NCBI GenBank assembly: GCA_012064385.1
Contig: QRDG01000419.1
Span: forward strand, 744,001 to 808,000
Source of the DNA: Puccinellia tenuiflora
Lineage: Eukaryota > Streptophyta > Magnoliopsida > Poales > Poaceae
DNA length: 64,000 bases
Reading direction: 5' to 3'
Positions 43,770 to 57,046 of this stretch are shown here, in pieces. Each line of letters starts with the position of its first letter. Position 1 is the stretch's first letter. The position numbers and the translations under genes were made by a program. A model generated the notes under the pieces. That model did no database searches. It was not told where the DNA came from and was given only the letters and a program-made list of their open reading frames with translations.

Positions 43770-45762
43770 GCTTATTGCTTGTCCTCAAGCAATTCAGTTG
43801 ACAAACTGGATGCAATAAAAGAAACTTTGACAAACACATTTGCTTCATTTAGAGCATAGAAGTTTAAACCATGATTAGTATTTTAATAAGCACAAGAGAG
43901 AAGTTACAAAAACAATAGAACTAAAGCAATCATGGAGACTTATGCAAAACTCACAATATGCTAACAAGTAATAATTTAAACATGTAAACAAATAGCACCG
44001 ATGCAATGCATATAACTAGGCATGGTAAAGTGATCTCTCGCTTGCCCCTTTTGTGGGGCAAAACATAAATGCCGGGCACCTCTTGAGAAATTAAACGGTG
44101 ACTAGATGTAAAGTTATCGGAATTGAGAAGTATCTCAAACATGCTCCAATTATTAAAATTTTGGGACAAAGCACGCTATAGTCAGAATGACAGGAATGCT
44201 CTATAAGATGGTGCTCAAAGAAGGATGACGACTCAACATAAACATATAAAAGAAAGGCCCTTCGCAGAGGGAAGCAGGGATTAATCATGTGCTAGAGCTT
44301 TTTATTTTTATAAGCGGAAGTAAAACAGTTTTGAGAGATGCATGTTTTTGTCAACGATTTCACGACAGAGAGGCTATCTAGTCCCTCATAACAAGCAAGG
44401 CTTTTAGACTTGTGAGAGCAGCTGGTTTTTTAGGGGAGCGAGTACGCTCCTCTTTCTCCTTGGTTTCACCACTGTCCAATGTTTGAGCTCATTTATCAAA
44501 TTTTGCATTGCGCGGAGGAGAATGGTGAGTTATATTTATATTTTGCTTAAGCTGCTCTCGGTTTGATTCAAGTGAAGACGTAATCCATCAACACCGGGTG
44601 AAAAGGGAGAAATGACCTTGCTTGTCACAAGTTATATCTAGCCCTCTACTGCTTCTTCATGAGCTAAAAACAGAGACATAAAAAGAAGCATTTTTTTAAT
44701 GATTTAAAGGTAGCACATGACAAATTTACTTGGACTGGCGGTGAAATACCATATGTAGGAAGATATAGTGGACTCAAATGGAATACTTTGGCTTAAGGAA
44801 AATGGATGCACGGATGGACAATTACACCCAGTGCAAATGGAGGCTAGCAAAAGACTCGGGAGCGACCGATCAAGAGCACTACTGTCATAATCATGCTTTG
44901 CGACAAAATCAATCAATGAATAAAGCATAAGAGTGATACTACAATTCTAAGCACAATAAACCGTCAAGGTTTAACAGACTTTATTTTTAGTCTTTTACAT
45001 GTGTGAACATGTGCCAAGTCAATCCAAATAAATCTTTTGGAGGAAGATCTCACTTTACCATACCATATTATAAACAATGCAAAACATGCTCACGTCTACA
45101 TGACAAATTATCCACTCTTAACAAGTTGAGGCTAAGCATGGGAATCCATAAAAACTAAGTAATATCATCTACGCAACATTCTACCATAGCAAACTAAAAC
45201 ATGAGCATGAGGATAAGCATCTATACAAAAATGAAAACAAATAGAGTTCGTACCGAATTTCCTCATCAAATCCGCGTCGCCAAATATCATCATTATTGCA
45301 TAGACGCTTGCACAACCAAAAGATATGGAAATAATAAAAATGTGCAAGTGTCGTCACAAACACGGGTTGAACTCTGAAACAACTACAAAACAAAGAAGAC
45401 TAGAAAATATTTTTGTGTTTTTCGGATAGTGAAAGGAATAGCGCAGAAATAGAAGAGAAATCTTTTTTTGTTGTTTTCAATTTGGGAAGAAGTGACTATA
45501 AACGAAGTAGAAAACAAACGAAAAAGAAACAAAAGAAAATATTTTTGGTCTTTTTGATTATAAGAAAGAAGAGGCAAACAAAGAGGAAATCTTTTTGGGT
45601 TTTTGATTAATAAACAAAAAGGACAACCAAGGCGACTGAGCAAATTGAAAAGAGCGAAAAGAATGCAAAAAGAAAACTAATGAATATAGAAAGGAATAAC
45701 GAAGACACTGACATATGATAGTTGAGTGAATGAAATAAAAAGATGTCGGTGAGAAATACGTA
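43770..45762 (-). other. AT-rich 3' untranslated region of element G
   Basis: About 2 kb without supported coding, lying between two copies of the AAGCTTGGGGGAG tract. Only short unsupported open frames are present. Confidence 0.6.
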
Positions 45763-45773
45763 CTCCCCCAAGC

Positions 45774-46912
45774 TTAGGCTTTTGGCCTAAGTGGGATCCA
45801 TCTACCACGGCGGCGGCATGCCCCAGTTGGCGCCAGTCTGTGGCTGCCACTACATATCCTGCGGCTCCTCCTCAGGGGCTAGTGATGCGAGATACTCATC
45901 CAACACCTCCTCAGGAAACGAGTATCCGTCCCTAGCAACAGTGTCAAACAAAGCAGGAGCAGGTAATCTCACAAAGGGAGGGTTATCCAGATCAAAACAA
46001 AATAATAACCTGTACTGCAAATTCTCCAAAGTGGAATCATAAGTGACATAGTGGTGATTTTTCATTGCAGCAAGATTAAGCCTAATAAAATCCAACTCTA
46101 TATCATCCTCTCTAGGAGGAAGCATGGCAGTAGCAAGCATGATCGAAGCAATAATGCCTCCATAAATAGGCCCTCTAACCTTGTTAGTGCTAAGACGACG
46201 AGGGATAAGAGCGCCAATGTTATAAGTTTCGTCACAATTAATTGCGGCAACAAGAATAGCAAGATCAAGACTAGTCATGTTACTCGTGTTATCCCGGGGA
46301 AGGATACAACGAGCAATGACATAGCCCAAATACCTCACAGCTGGAAACTGAATGCTCCCAAATTTTGCACGCGTAGAGTCTGTCCAATCATCATGACAGA
46401 TTCCGGCATAGAGCTCCTTGAGGTACTGGGGCTGCGTGTTCATCTTGCCTGTGAGCCCCGAGTTCCTCACTCCTAAAGCGCTGCAAAACTCAGACAAAGG
46501 CATTCTACAAGGTCGCTTATATAGCATGAACTCCACACTAGGGTAATATGGATCATCATTGAAATTAAAACTTTGCACAAAGATGTTAGTGAGCTTAAGA
46601 TATTTGGGGCCTCTCCACTAATACAATATTTGTCAACGATGCATTAGTGACAAGACTAGTAAATTCATTGCGTATACCTGCAGCTTGTAGAAATTCATAA
46701 CATGGGTATACCGATGAACGCACATCCGTTTCTCGAGCAAGCACAATAACACCAAGTGGCTCCAAATCTTCATTATATGAAGGCCTCATTGGTGCATTAG
46801 AACTCGACCCTCTCGTTTCTCGACGAGAAGAGGGCTCCTTCTTCTTAAAGATCCCACCTAAATTGAACTTAGGCATGTTCTTCTTTTTCTGAAATTTTTC
46901 AACAAACCTCAT
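45774..46912 (-). pseudogene. third ORF of Athila element G (ATHILA ORF-1/env-position protein)
   Basis: Begins MRFVEKFQKKKNMPKFNLGG and includes SRRETRGSSSNAPMRPSYNE and YPCYEFLQAAGIRNEFTSL. A frameshift near 46595 leads into QSFNFNDDPYYPSVEFMLYK, MPLSEFCSALGV, KFGSIQFPAVRYLGYVIARC and an acidic end APEEEPQDM. TAG at 45852-45850 interrupts it, and the frame then continues with a W/P-rich tail to TAA 45776-45774, next to the second polypurine-like tract. It resembles the plant ATHILA ORF (PF03078-like) found in the env position. Its function is not known and no membrane segment was seen. Confidence 0.7.
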
Positions 46913-47343
46913 AAAACTTGAAAATAAAATGTAGGAAGTGCATTAGACTATTCCTACAACTTAATATCAACTAATACATGCATTAAATCCATCTAACAAG
47001 CTACAAATCAAGCATGCAAGTTCATATTCAAAGTCATAAACAACAGCAAAATACTCAACTTATACAAAATCATTCGAGATTCTAATTGGAGGAGTGAAGG
47101 AGTCACATACCGGAGAGGATTTGCTCCAAATTTCAGCAAGAATAATGGGCTAAACAAAGAGATAAAAAATCCCAGCACTCAAGAGCAGAAACTCGGGTTT
47201 GAGCAATGGGGAAGTGTTTTTTTCGAGTGAGAGAGAGAGAGAGAGTGGGAGGAGACTCACCTGGTGGGGCCCTCCACAGGGCAAGGACGACCCTTGCCCG
47301 TGGCCTGGGTGCCACCCGCGGGTGGGACCCGCCCCTGCCCATG
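46913..47343 (-). other. 5' flank of the Athila third ORF
   Basis: On minus, a GC-rich start with the palindrome and CCAGGTGAGTCTCC (donor-like), then a pyrimidine-rich and AT-rich stretch to the ATG. It may be an untranslated exon and intron. A short (GA)n run is at 47228-47244. Confidence 0.45.
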
Positions 47344-48261
47344 TGTCGTGGTGGTGCACGGACAGATGCCTAGGGGTAGGCTTGAGTTTGGGGCCGATGG
47401 ACGCTGGAGGCACCGGGGAGGGCTAGCGCGTATGAAGACGCACACAAAAACACACGAACACACACACGGTATTACCCAGGTTTAGGGCTATCGTGAGGAG
47501 ATAAAACCCCTACTCCTGCTTGTCTGTTTATATGGTGGATTACACTTGAGCTACAAGATGCTCCTTCAGTTGTATAAGAAGAACTATGAGCTTAGGGCTC
47601 TCTACCGAGTCTTGGGATGGTTCACTGGCTCTCTGTTGGCTCTGGTGGGAAAGTCTAAAGTGTATACGCGTGAGGCAAAGGGTCGTCCCCGTAAGAGGAG
47701 CCCCTGGTGCTCCTTATAAAGGGAAGCCCAGGGCACAAGTTAGGGCTGACGTGGGTGCTGGCGTAGCCAACACTGTGGCCACGTCTGGACTCTGACCGCT
47801 TCCGTCACCCCTGCGTGGCATGTCCAATCTATCAACTCCTGTGCACTGCTCCCCGGTACTGCTTTGGTCAGCAGCATGGAGGCCTGACTGCCCATCCCGT
47901 GACCACCGAGTCAAGGGTTAGGCAGTGTGTCCCATCGTGCTAGTGGCAGGACGCCTGCCCCGTGATTGTTGGGACAAGACGTGAGTCTTGACCGCCCTCC
48001 GGGATAGAACTCCATTTCTCCCGTTCCGGCATAGGCATACCAGATACTTCATAACTCGGTTTCACCTTCCCTGCACATAAGAAGAACAAAGGAGGCTCCG
48101 ACACATAATTTGTATGATCTGACATCCGGGTATGTCGGTTAGCTTTGACTCGGTAGACTCAGGGTATGTCTATATGGTATGTCGGTTATCGTTGACCCGG
48201 TCAACTCCGGGTCTTCACATATCTCGTCATCCTGACCCTATCCGGGGGTTGCCCCCCGACA
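47344..48261 (-). repeat. 3' LTR of element C (LTR X2)
   Basis: 918 bp, the same family and orientation as 7920-8866. On minus it starts TGTCGGGGGGCAACCCC and ends CACCACCACGACA. TATA TTTATAAGGA is at 47720-47711. Confidence 0.85.
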
Positions 48262-49265
48262 TTTGTCCCCGAAGCTGGCGCGGTCCTGCAGCCTCAGATG
48301 GAGGGCCACGACAGGTTTACCCGACAATCAGCATTTGTAATTGATCAACGACATAACATATGCCGGCTTAAACTTAGATGTCGGAAAGCACTTTGCATCC
48401 CAACTTGATATCTGACTTTATATCGATGTTTCTCCGACATACGGAAGAACTCCTTGGCTCCCCCGAGTCATCGGTCACCCTACGTGGCAGAGCATCTCTG
48501 CTTGACGCTTCGGTTTTCACACACGGATTGACATGTCGATGGCACGCGTCACGCCGGTCACATTGGCCACTGTGCCCACACAGGCACTCAAGTGCACGCT
48601 TGACTACACCGCTTGCGCGTCGCCTCGGGTCCTGCCCGATCGGGTGTACCGCACCAAGCCGTTGGCTCGCTGTGGCCCAACGTGGGGTAGATCGTGCGGT
48701 AGTTACGTCACTGCGTGAATCGTGGCAGAGATAGTGGGGTGGTTATTCCCCGTCCGTTACGGGGATCGTGCGCAGAAGATCACGCGTCCATGATCTCCCC
48801 CGGCCGCTCATAAATAGTGGGAAGGGGGCAGCTCTTTCCCCCCCTCCGCATTCACTCTACCTCTTGCCTCCTTCTTCCTCCTATTCTCCTGCGCACAGAG
48901 CACAGAATACCGCGCCGCCGCACGGACCCGCGCACGCCGATGAGCCGCCGTACGGCAACGCCGCGCACGCACGCATCGACACGCCGCCGCCCGCTGACGC
49001 CGTACGCCGGTAAGGTTTCTTCTTCTTCTCCTTTCCGCCTTGCGCGCTTCGCATCTAGGATTAGCTCTGTTCTTCTTGTTTTTCCTTTTCTCCCTTTTCT
49101 TCACCGCAGCGCCGCGTCGTGCGCCGCCGGTGACCTTGCCACCGCGGTTGCGGTGCGCCGCCGGCCACCTCTTCATCGTATTAGTTTTCCTCTCTTTATT
49201 TCCGCCACGGCACACATTGCTCACCGCCGGTAAACCATTTTGGAGTTCAAAAATCTTCCAACACG
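48262..49265 (+). promoter_or_regulatory. 3' region of C and promoter/leader of its antisense gene
   Basis: The first ~300 bp match 8867-9172. TATA-like ATAAATAG lies at 48810-48817. A possible leader intron starts GTAAGG (49013) and ends CACCGCAG near 49109. The ATG at 49266 is about 450 bases from the TATA, farther than in A, B2 and Y, which the leader intron partly explains. Confidence 0.55.
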
Positions 49266-50312
49266 ATGTCGGATAACTCCAACCTCCACGTGGTCGAAGT
49301 GGTTGAAGAGGGAGTTGTGGAGGGATCCACTCAGGCCGCCTGGGAAGGCTCCGACATCTCCCGCGCCGAGATAGAATGGCTGACCAGGACGCGACGGATC
49401 CCGGCCGGGGTAGAATGTCGACTACCGGGTCCCGAGACAGTGCCGGATCTCCGGGAAGGAGAGTATGTGGTGTTTGTGGCCCACTTCGAGCGCGGATTCG
49501 GGTTACCCGCGAGCGCCTTCTTCCGTACCTTCCTCAATAAATTCGCTCTCCAACCTCACCATCTTCCGGCTAATGCCATCACCACTCTATCTGCCTTCGT
49601 CACTTTCACCGAGGGTTACCTCGGCCTTTGGCCCACCCTCAACGCGTGGTCCAAGTATTTCCAATTCCGGAAGCAGGTCATCCCGAATCCTGCTGACCCG
49701 GACACACCTAAGGAGATGACCCAATGTGTGGCCGCCACAGTCACACCTCGGCGCGGCTCCATCTTTCCCCGGATCTGCGGTCTGGAGTCCTGCCGAAAAT
49801 GGCAGCGATCCTTCTTCTACGTGAAGAACACAACCGAGGTTGACATGATCAACCTGCCGACATTCGCCGTCGGCCCCCCTACCGCACAACTCAACTGGAC
49901 GTATAACCCGAGGGACAAGGTGGCGGAAGTCAACCAGATCCACGAGGTCATCGAGCAACTCAAGGGGGAAGGAATGACGGCCGACGACCTGCTGGCGACA
50001 TTCATCAGCCGCCGGGTTTCGCCCCTTCAGCGCCGAGTCCACAAGATATGCCACATGAGTGGCCTGCTTGATCCGACCCGGACAAGCACCTTTGAGCTGG
50101 ACAAGGCCGGAATCCGGAGGCGCGTTAAGGCCATAGCCCGGACGCGGATGACGGATGAGTGGGAGTGGGGCAAGGAACCCCATAGCCGGAGCAACCTTCC
50201 GCCAAAGTAAGTAACTTCAACCGACATAGCTTTTTCGCCGACATAAACCCTTATGTCGGAGCATTTCTGCTCTTGGTATTAATCATTCTCCGTTTCCATC
50301 ATGCAGAGATTC

Positions 50313-53300
50313 TGTAACAGCCCAGATTTGGTACCCTAAAATGTGGGCCAAATTTTCACTTTTTCTTTTCATTGCATCATGGCATACATACTTAAATTGC
50401 TAAGTAAAAATAAAGCAATATTGAAAACACTTAAAGGGAAGCAAAGCACTTCCAAAAATCCCAAACCAAATGCAATTGCTCAAATTGACAAAACAAAATA
50501 TTCTTTAGTTTCCATATTTGTCCAGGATGTTCCAAGAATGCATTTTCAAATTTAATTGGCAAAGTCAAATTGTTGCCAAACAATTAAATAAATTGGGACT
50601 TCAAAATTGAGTTAAACCAATTCTTAATTTGAAACCAAGTTAAACATTTCAAAAGTTCCAAAACTAAAATATGGTGAGCTCCCTTATGTTACTCTGAGCC
50701 TCCATGAATATTTCCATATTTTTTGGAAATGATTTGATGCCTCTTTTAAATTGCCAAAGGCTGCTGTTGCAATTAATAAAGAAATCTGAAAAGGAAAAAG
50801 GCAGCCAGGGGGTTTTCCAGAAAAGGGTCATCATCTTCGCGCTGTAGCGACCGAGCACCTCATCGACGCGCTCGTCGCCACCGCACCCTCCACTGTCGCC
50901 ATGCCGAGCCCCCCTAGTGGATAAGAAGCAGCCCACGACGCCGTGCTCCTTCTCCTCTCTCTCCCTTGCCCTTTCCCCCTAGAAACCCTAACCCTAAATC
51001 GCCCGAGCTCCTGCTACCGCCGCCACCTTGCCGCGCCAATCGCCGCCGTCCTGCACTGCGTCGAGCTCGCCGGAGGTGTCCCTCCGGACCGCCTCGTCCT
51101 CCTCTTCCTCCCGGTGCAACCAGCCCGTGCTGGGAGGCCCGCAATCGCCGTCGCCGTTCACTTCTTCTCCGCCTCTGCCGCCGCCGTCCGAGCACCGTCG
51201 CCTCGCCGTCCGGCCTCCTCGTCCCTCGCCGACCTGCCCTACTTGCTCCTGGTGAGCATGCGCACCTCCCCACCCCCTTTGCCCTCTCCCTCTCGCTCTC
51301 TACCGTGCCCGCGCCGTCGACTATCACGGGCCGCCGCCAAGGCTCGCCGCCGGCCATGCTCCGGTGACCATATGGTCCTCTTCCGCTGCTCCCTGTGCTC
51401 CTCTCCACCCCCTCTAGCCCGTAAGGCCAGTGCCCGCATCCAATTCCGTTCGGACACGACGAATTGGTGATCGACCTGCCACAGCCCCCTGCTGACATCA
51501 TTTGTTCTTCAGTTTTGTTTTTCAGATTTTAACAGAGAGTTGGAATTTGAAATATCTACTAATTGGTAAATCAGGAAAATGAAATTGACATACCAGATTG
51601 TTCATATTTTCATAACCTATTCAAATATGTAACTCATACATGCAATTGAATTGTAAAATTTGAAACTAAATGTGAAATGCAAATCATATGTGAGTTATTC
51701 AAAATTTTGGAAATTCATAACAATTTGAATATTGATCCAAAAATTTCAAACAAGATCTCAAAATGTTCAGGAAAACAACATCTAATTGTTAGCTCTGTTT
51801 TACATGTCAAAATGAATTTTCTAAATTGCTGTTAAATTGAAATAACTAAAATGGCAGAATTAATAACAATTTTGTAAAATTCCAAACTTGAGTTTTGTTT
51901 ACTCAAAAATCATGTTTAATATCTCAAAATGTTCAGTGAACAATAAACTACAACTTTATGTCATTTGAGAGAATTGTAGAATTAATTTTGGTGCTGTTTA
52001 CTAAAATTAAATAAAATGGTAGATTTAAATCAATTATTGGAAATATCATAACTTGATAAATATTAATCCAAAAATTGCAAATAAAATATCAAAGTGATCA
52101 GCAACTCAAATGCTATCTAACTATGTTAATTTCACAGCATGACACTAATTTTTACTTTGATGTCATTTTGGATTTGGTTAAAATGATTTAAATTGAATAA
52201 CCGTTTAAATCGCCATTTCTTCATCGTTAATCGGAAAATTGCAAACGAAGTACCAAAATGATCAGTAGGACAATACCTAACTAACAATGTCATTTTCATG
52301 CATTTAGGACCCATATTTCAGTACTGGACATTTTGGATAATAACACAATTCACTAAGTTAAATATGGAGTTTCAACCCGCTAAATGCAATATTTATTTTA
52401 GGGGTTCCATTTAACTTGTGGGACATGCCCAATATGATTTCAGTGCATAATTTGACCATCTCATCATGATTGTGCATTGCACCCTGTATTCGTGTTATTT
52501 ATTTTGTTTTCTGTTTTTGTTGTGTTTCGTTAGACTCAGGAGTCGATGTTCCACCACAATACCTCGACGATCAGCGCGACCGGTACTATCAGCATGGCAA
52601 GAGCTAACCTAACCTTCTTGGCATCTAGCATCCTAAAGTTTTATAAACTTATTTTATCCACCATAATATTGCATTCGATTCTATGTCAATTCTTGGTCAA
52701 TACTAGAGTATCCTACAAATGCATGTCTTCCCCGAACCATCACATGCTTCCCCTCCTATGAACCATAGGCATGATGTGTTGGCCGGAGACAAAGATATAA
52801 TGGTTGTATTTATATGCTTAGCCATCCTTAGTCGTATGCTAGTTATGTCCGTTGATTAAATTCAATATTGATGATGTTGATGGAATGATTCGGGCATGGT
52901 GGATACATGTGATGCTTAATTAAATTGCTAAGAAGGCTTGGATGAGTTGCCATCGGGGATGGTGGGTTGTCTCATTCTTGCCCCTAGGTGCGAGTTCTTG
53001 TCTCTAGAACCAAGAATATTGTGCTGCCATTGGTGGGGGCATGGGCTCCTTACTAACTGAATAACTTGTGCGGGCATATCGAAGGATCCTCTAGATTTGC
53101 GCTTTCCATTTGCGTGTGAGTTGCAGGTGGACAATGGCGCGATGAAGAGGGTGTGTGTGGTGTTAGGGTGTGGCGATGGGGGCAGGGGCTGAAATAGGTT
53201 GGGTAAACTTGTCCTGTCGCCACAGATGATTCTTGGATAGTCTCACGCGAGGTAAAGTTTTAACCGCACCCACTTGCCAGCTTTCCCCGGAAGAGAGCTA

Positions 53301-54257
53301 ACTAGGCGAGCCGGACGGTACCAATGGGTAAATTAGTACAACCCTGCAGGGTTCAATCTTTTCGAAAAGCCGTGTCCGCGGTTATGGACGACTTGGGAAC
53401 GAACTACGAGATCATAGAGAACATTAACTTAATTGTTATGGCAGCTAAAGGTTGCATAATCAACATGTGATAAAGGTTCATTTCCTCGAGGGTGATTCGA
53501 GGGAGTACCTTGGTGGAGATGAGTTGGTGTTGGCTACAAATGGTTCGATGAGAACCGGAGATGAAAGTTTACTCTCTTATCCCTTTTCGGAGAACATTCT
53601 GAGTAGACGATGCCATGGGTCTTTATGTATTTTAAAAGGAAAACCAGCTTTATGAAAATTAGCTACATTATATAGCATTAGAGCCTCCGTCAGCATCGCG
53701 CCTATATCGCCCTACTAATTCTTGCGAGTACGTCGTACTCAGCCTTGCTTTGTTGATTATTATTTGTTTCAGAGGAGGACGTCACCGAACTAGAAGGTGG
53801 GTTCTTTATTGACATCGACGAGTAGTCTGGGTTCCCAGGTGGCAGCTTGGGACGTCTTGGAACAGGCTTGCACGGGATGTTTATCTGTAGGCCTCTTAGG
53901 CCATAATTTGGATCTTGTTGTTTAGACAAGTAAATTTGCTTCCGCTTGATGTAATCATGGGTCTGTGACCTCTGATTGTGATATTTGCTATCTTTCTCAT
54001 ATATGAGTTGAACTATGATCTCTTGTGTAGTAGAGTCTGTGATGTGCCAGTTGTTCCGCAGTCTTGGTCTCTTTGCTATACGTGAAAGCGTTGTCTGAGC
54101 TTATGGCATGATCGAGGTGTTGTGTCCCGATGATTTATTCCGAGCACGCCTGCCAATGAGTTTTGGCCTGGGATTGGTAAACCCAGTAACCCTCGATTGT
54201 GTAGCATGACCAGTTACACAACGTTTCACTGTATAGCTCTGGGGTCGGGGCGCTACA
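50313..54257 (+). repeat. 5' LTR of T2 (3945 bp)
   Basis: TGTAACAGCCCAGATTTGG...GGGCGCTACA. The family is related to T0/T1, with a different first ~1.5 kb but a similar second half. It carries the donor-like GGTGAGC at 51251, exon-like block 52534-52596, final block from 53773 with TAG at 53823, and GAGTAC/GTACTC at 53726-53740. Confidence 0.92.
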
Positions 54258-54260
54258 AGT

Positions 54261-54272
54261 TGGTATCAGAGC
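54261..54272 (+). other. primer binding site of T2
   Basis: TGGTATCAGAGC, tRNA-Met type, three bases after the LTR end. Confidence 0.88.
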
Positions 54273-55240
54273 AGAACTGCCTGTAGGAAACCCTTTCTAT
54301 TGGTCGATGTCGAGTCTAGTGCGTGAAAATTATTTTTAACCTAAAAATGAGTTGTGAAAACCTTCTTAGGATTCTTTTTACTCCTCATCCAACTCGCTCT
54401 ACTCTGAGTTATCTTACCTCTATTTGATTTAACGACGCTTCTGCTTGTCTGCAAAATCCAAATCTTTAGGATCACGGGGTTGGGTTCTTCTGCCAATTCT
54501 AAAGCCCGAAGAAAGGAAGTGTTGCGGATCGTCAAGAAATTTCCTTGCTTTAGCCCAAGATCTTGAATCGAAGGTCCCGGAATGTGCTAGGGCTCTGGTG
54601 TAATGATTTATGAGGGTTGTCACCCATGTGAGCATTATGCTATTCGTGAGTCCCAGTGCATGAAGCTGATCTTTAACCCAAGATCTTTCCGTTGAATCCT
54701 GATATTAGTGGTCAAACCCTACATCAGGTTGGCAAAATTTGAAGTTAGTCTTCAAACTCAAGGTTGCGGCCGTAATTGACTTGCTCATCAATGCTCGCCT
54801 CTGACACTAGCGTTAGCTAGACTCTCTGCCACAAAACCATATGATTCACGGCGGGATTGCTCTTAGCGAGTTTTTCCAGCAATAATTGTGTTTCCTCTAC
54901 TAACACCCGTCCAGGAAACCCTTTCGGCACTAGTTGTCGGAAGAGTGCTAACAAAGGCTTCTGCAATATCGTGGAATTGTTGATTAGCCCGTCCCTTACT
55001 CTAAACCTGTTGTCCACCCTCTATGGCAAGGTTTTAGGTTCTCGAGGTTTGGGTTCTTACCGTCCAGTTTAAGACTCGAGTCCCTTACTCCGTTGCTATC
55101 GACGCGATGACGTAATGTCACACATGGTTTCCTTGAGCTATTTTGTGCTATCTTAAATCTCTATATCAGGAAGAAGTCTAATGATCTATCCTAAATGACC
55201 GGTTATGGTTACTAACTGTGTCCTTGTTCATATCTCCAGA
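54273..55240 (+). other. leader of T2
   Basis: About 1 kb without a supported gene. The start and the last ~30 bases resemble the T1 leader, but the middle is unrelated to the GC-rich segment of T1 at 18290-19025. Confidence 0.55.
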
Positions 55241-56440
55241 ATGCCTCCTACCCGTCGTGGTGAACAAAGCAATCCTGATCCACCGCCGCCACCCACTATG
55301 GCGGAGGTTCTGATGATTATTGAAGAGGGCCGCGTGCGCAACGAGAATCTGCTCGCGCAGTTGGTGCAGCAGGGTGCATGGAGGAACACTGAATGCAACA
55401 ACCTCACTGAATTCCTGAAGTCCCAGCCTCCCACTTTCGCTTATGCTAAAGAGCCCCTGGATGCTGATGACTGGCTTCGTGCTCTCGAGCGCAAGTTCAC
55501 TGCCTTGCATGTTCCGGTGGCGGAATAAGTGAATTTCGCCACCTACCTATTGACTGGAGCCGCAGGGTCCTGGTGGGAAAGCCATGTGTCCATGGTTGCG
55601 GCTGGCCATACCTTCACTTGGACTGAATTCCGCACTGCCTTCCGTGCGGCTTACATTCCCCAGCCCATCATGGACCTAAAAAGGAGGGAGTTCCTGGAGC
55701 TGACCCAGGGACGCATGGACGTCCAAGCTTATGGGCGTGAGTTCAACCACCTCTCTCGTTACGCCCCCCGGGACGTGACCAATGATGAAGATAAGCAGTA
55801 TCTGTTCCGCAAGGGACTGACTCTGCGACTCCGTCATGAGCTGCTGCCCTTCAAGTTCCAGTCTTACCAGGAGCTGTACAACCTTGCTCTCACTCTGGAG
55901 CAGGGTAGGAAGGAACTGGAGGTTTCCAAGAGGCCTGCGCAGGGGGACCACCAGAGCTCCTCTTCTTCTGAGGGCAAGAAGCGCTGGGTATCCGTGCCCT
56001 TCAGCTATGTGCCTAAGGCACCCTCCACGCCAAAGCCCTCAGGGTACAGGCCACCTCCGCCTCGCCCACCTACTTCGACCTTGGGTGCGGCTGGAAGTGG
56101 GTACCACCCTCAGCTGCCGCCACCACCGCCGAGGCCCACTTGTTTTAGCTGTGGCCAGCCAGGGCACTTCTCCAGGGAGTGTCCCCAGAAGGCACCGGCT
56201 ACCTCATCACCTGCACCGGCTCCCTCTACGCCAGCCGCCAAGGCCATGACCGTCAGCCGTGGTCGCCTGAACCATGCCTCGGCTGAAGGAGTTGAAGAGG
56301 ACCCCCGTGTTCTCATGGGTATGCTTCAAGTCAACACATATCCAGTTTCAGTTTATTCGATTCGGGAGCATCGCATTCATTCATATTCATGTCATTTGCA
56401 CACAACCATCAAATACCATTTGAGGATATGGACTCCCCTC
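55241..56440 (+). pseudogene. gag: gag of T2 with a remnant of protease
   Basis: ATG 55241 (MPPTRRGEQSNPDPPPPP). The gag core is as in T1 (GAAGSWWESHV, FRAAYIPQPIMDLKRREF, LRHELLPFKFQSYQELYNLA) and the zinc knuckle is CFSCGQPGHFSRECP. TAA at 55526-55528 interrupts it near residue 96. A small deletion near 56350 destroys the protease DSG site, although its nucleotides are still recognisable. Homology to T1 stops at about 56440. By eye it is less shifted than T1 gag. Confidence 0.85.
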
Positions 56441-57030
56441 TAGTGGTCAAGTCTCATCATCTTACCGGTGTCTCCCACTCTAGCTCATGCTCTGGAGCTG
56501 GGCAATGAAGCCTATGTCTTGAGAAATTAGTGACCCTACCTTCTGTTACTGACGCAACCTCCATCTTCAGACCTACAAAGCCTGAAGTGTCCGCACACCT
56601 AACCAACTCGGAACCTGAAGCAGAAATGATGATTGGGGTTCGTCAAGAACACGACCTAAGCCTGCTAGTAATCCTGACAAGTCCGGTGTTGTAGCTCACG
56701 CATCTCACCGAAAGGCCCGCTGACGAAATCTCTTAAATCTTTAACCTCAACCACTATACCGAGGATCATGGGTAATTCTTGGGTATACCTGGATTCAGTC
56801 ATCTTTCTCAAAGGCTTATGGTCTTGTGCAAAGTTCATATTTCCAACCCTTGCAGAAAACTTGTCTATCACCTTCAACTATCTTCTGTTTCTCGTCGGCA
56901 CGTCATGCCTGTTACCTTACTCTCTGCAACAAGGAAGATCATCGTGGGATCCAGAAGATCATTGAAGTCAAGGGTGGCCGTGTTTCCCTCCTCCCTATTC
57001 CTACTCTAGGAATCTCGGGGTGAGATTCTT
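56441..57030 (+). other. non-coding replacement of pol in T2
   Basis: About 0.6 kb in place of some 3 kb of pol. It contains short pieces such as GTGTCTCCCACTCTAGCTCA with no pol motif. Its origin was not recognised; the last ~60 bases (GGAATCTCGGGGTGAGATTC) match the T1 end again. Confidence 0.6.
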
Positions 57031-57046
57031 GTAAGGGGGGTAGAAT
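57031..57046 (+). other. polypurine tract of T2
   Basis: GTAAGGGGGGTAGAAT before TGTAACAGCC, as in T1. Confidence 0.85.

Larger units (their letters stand above)
43482..47343 (-). mobile_element. 3' part of minus-strand Athila element G
   Basis: From right to left: 5' flank and ORF of the third Athila gene, an AT-rich untranslated region, a polypurine tract and a partial 3' LTR. It is split from its 5' part by element C at 47344 and abuts Y at about 43482. Both edges carry the palindrome CCACCCGCGGGTGG. Confidence 0.75.
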
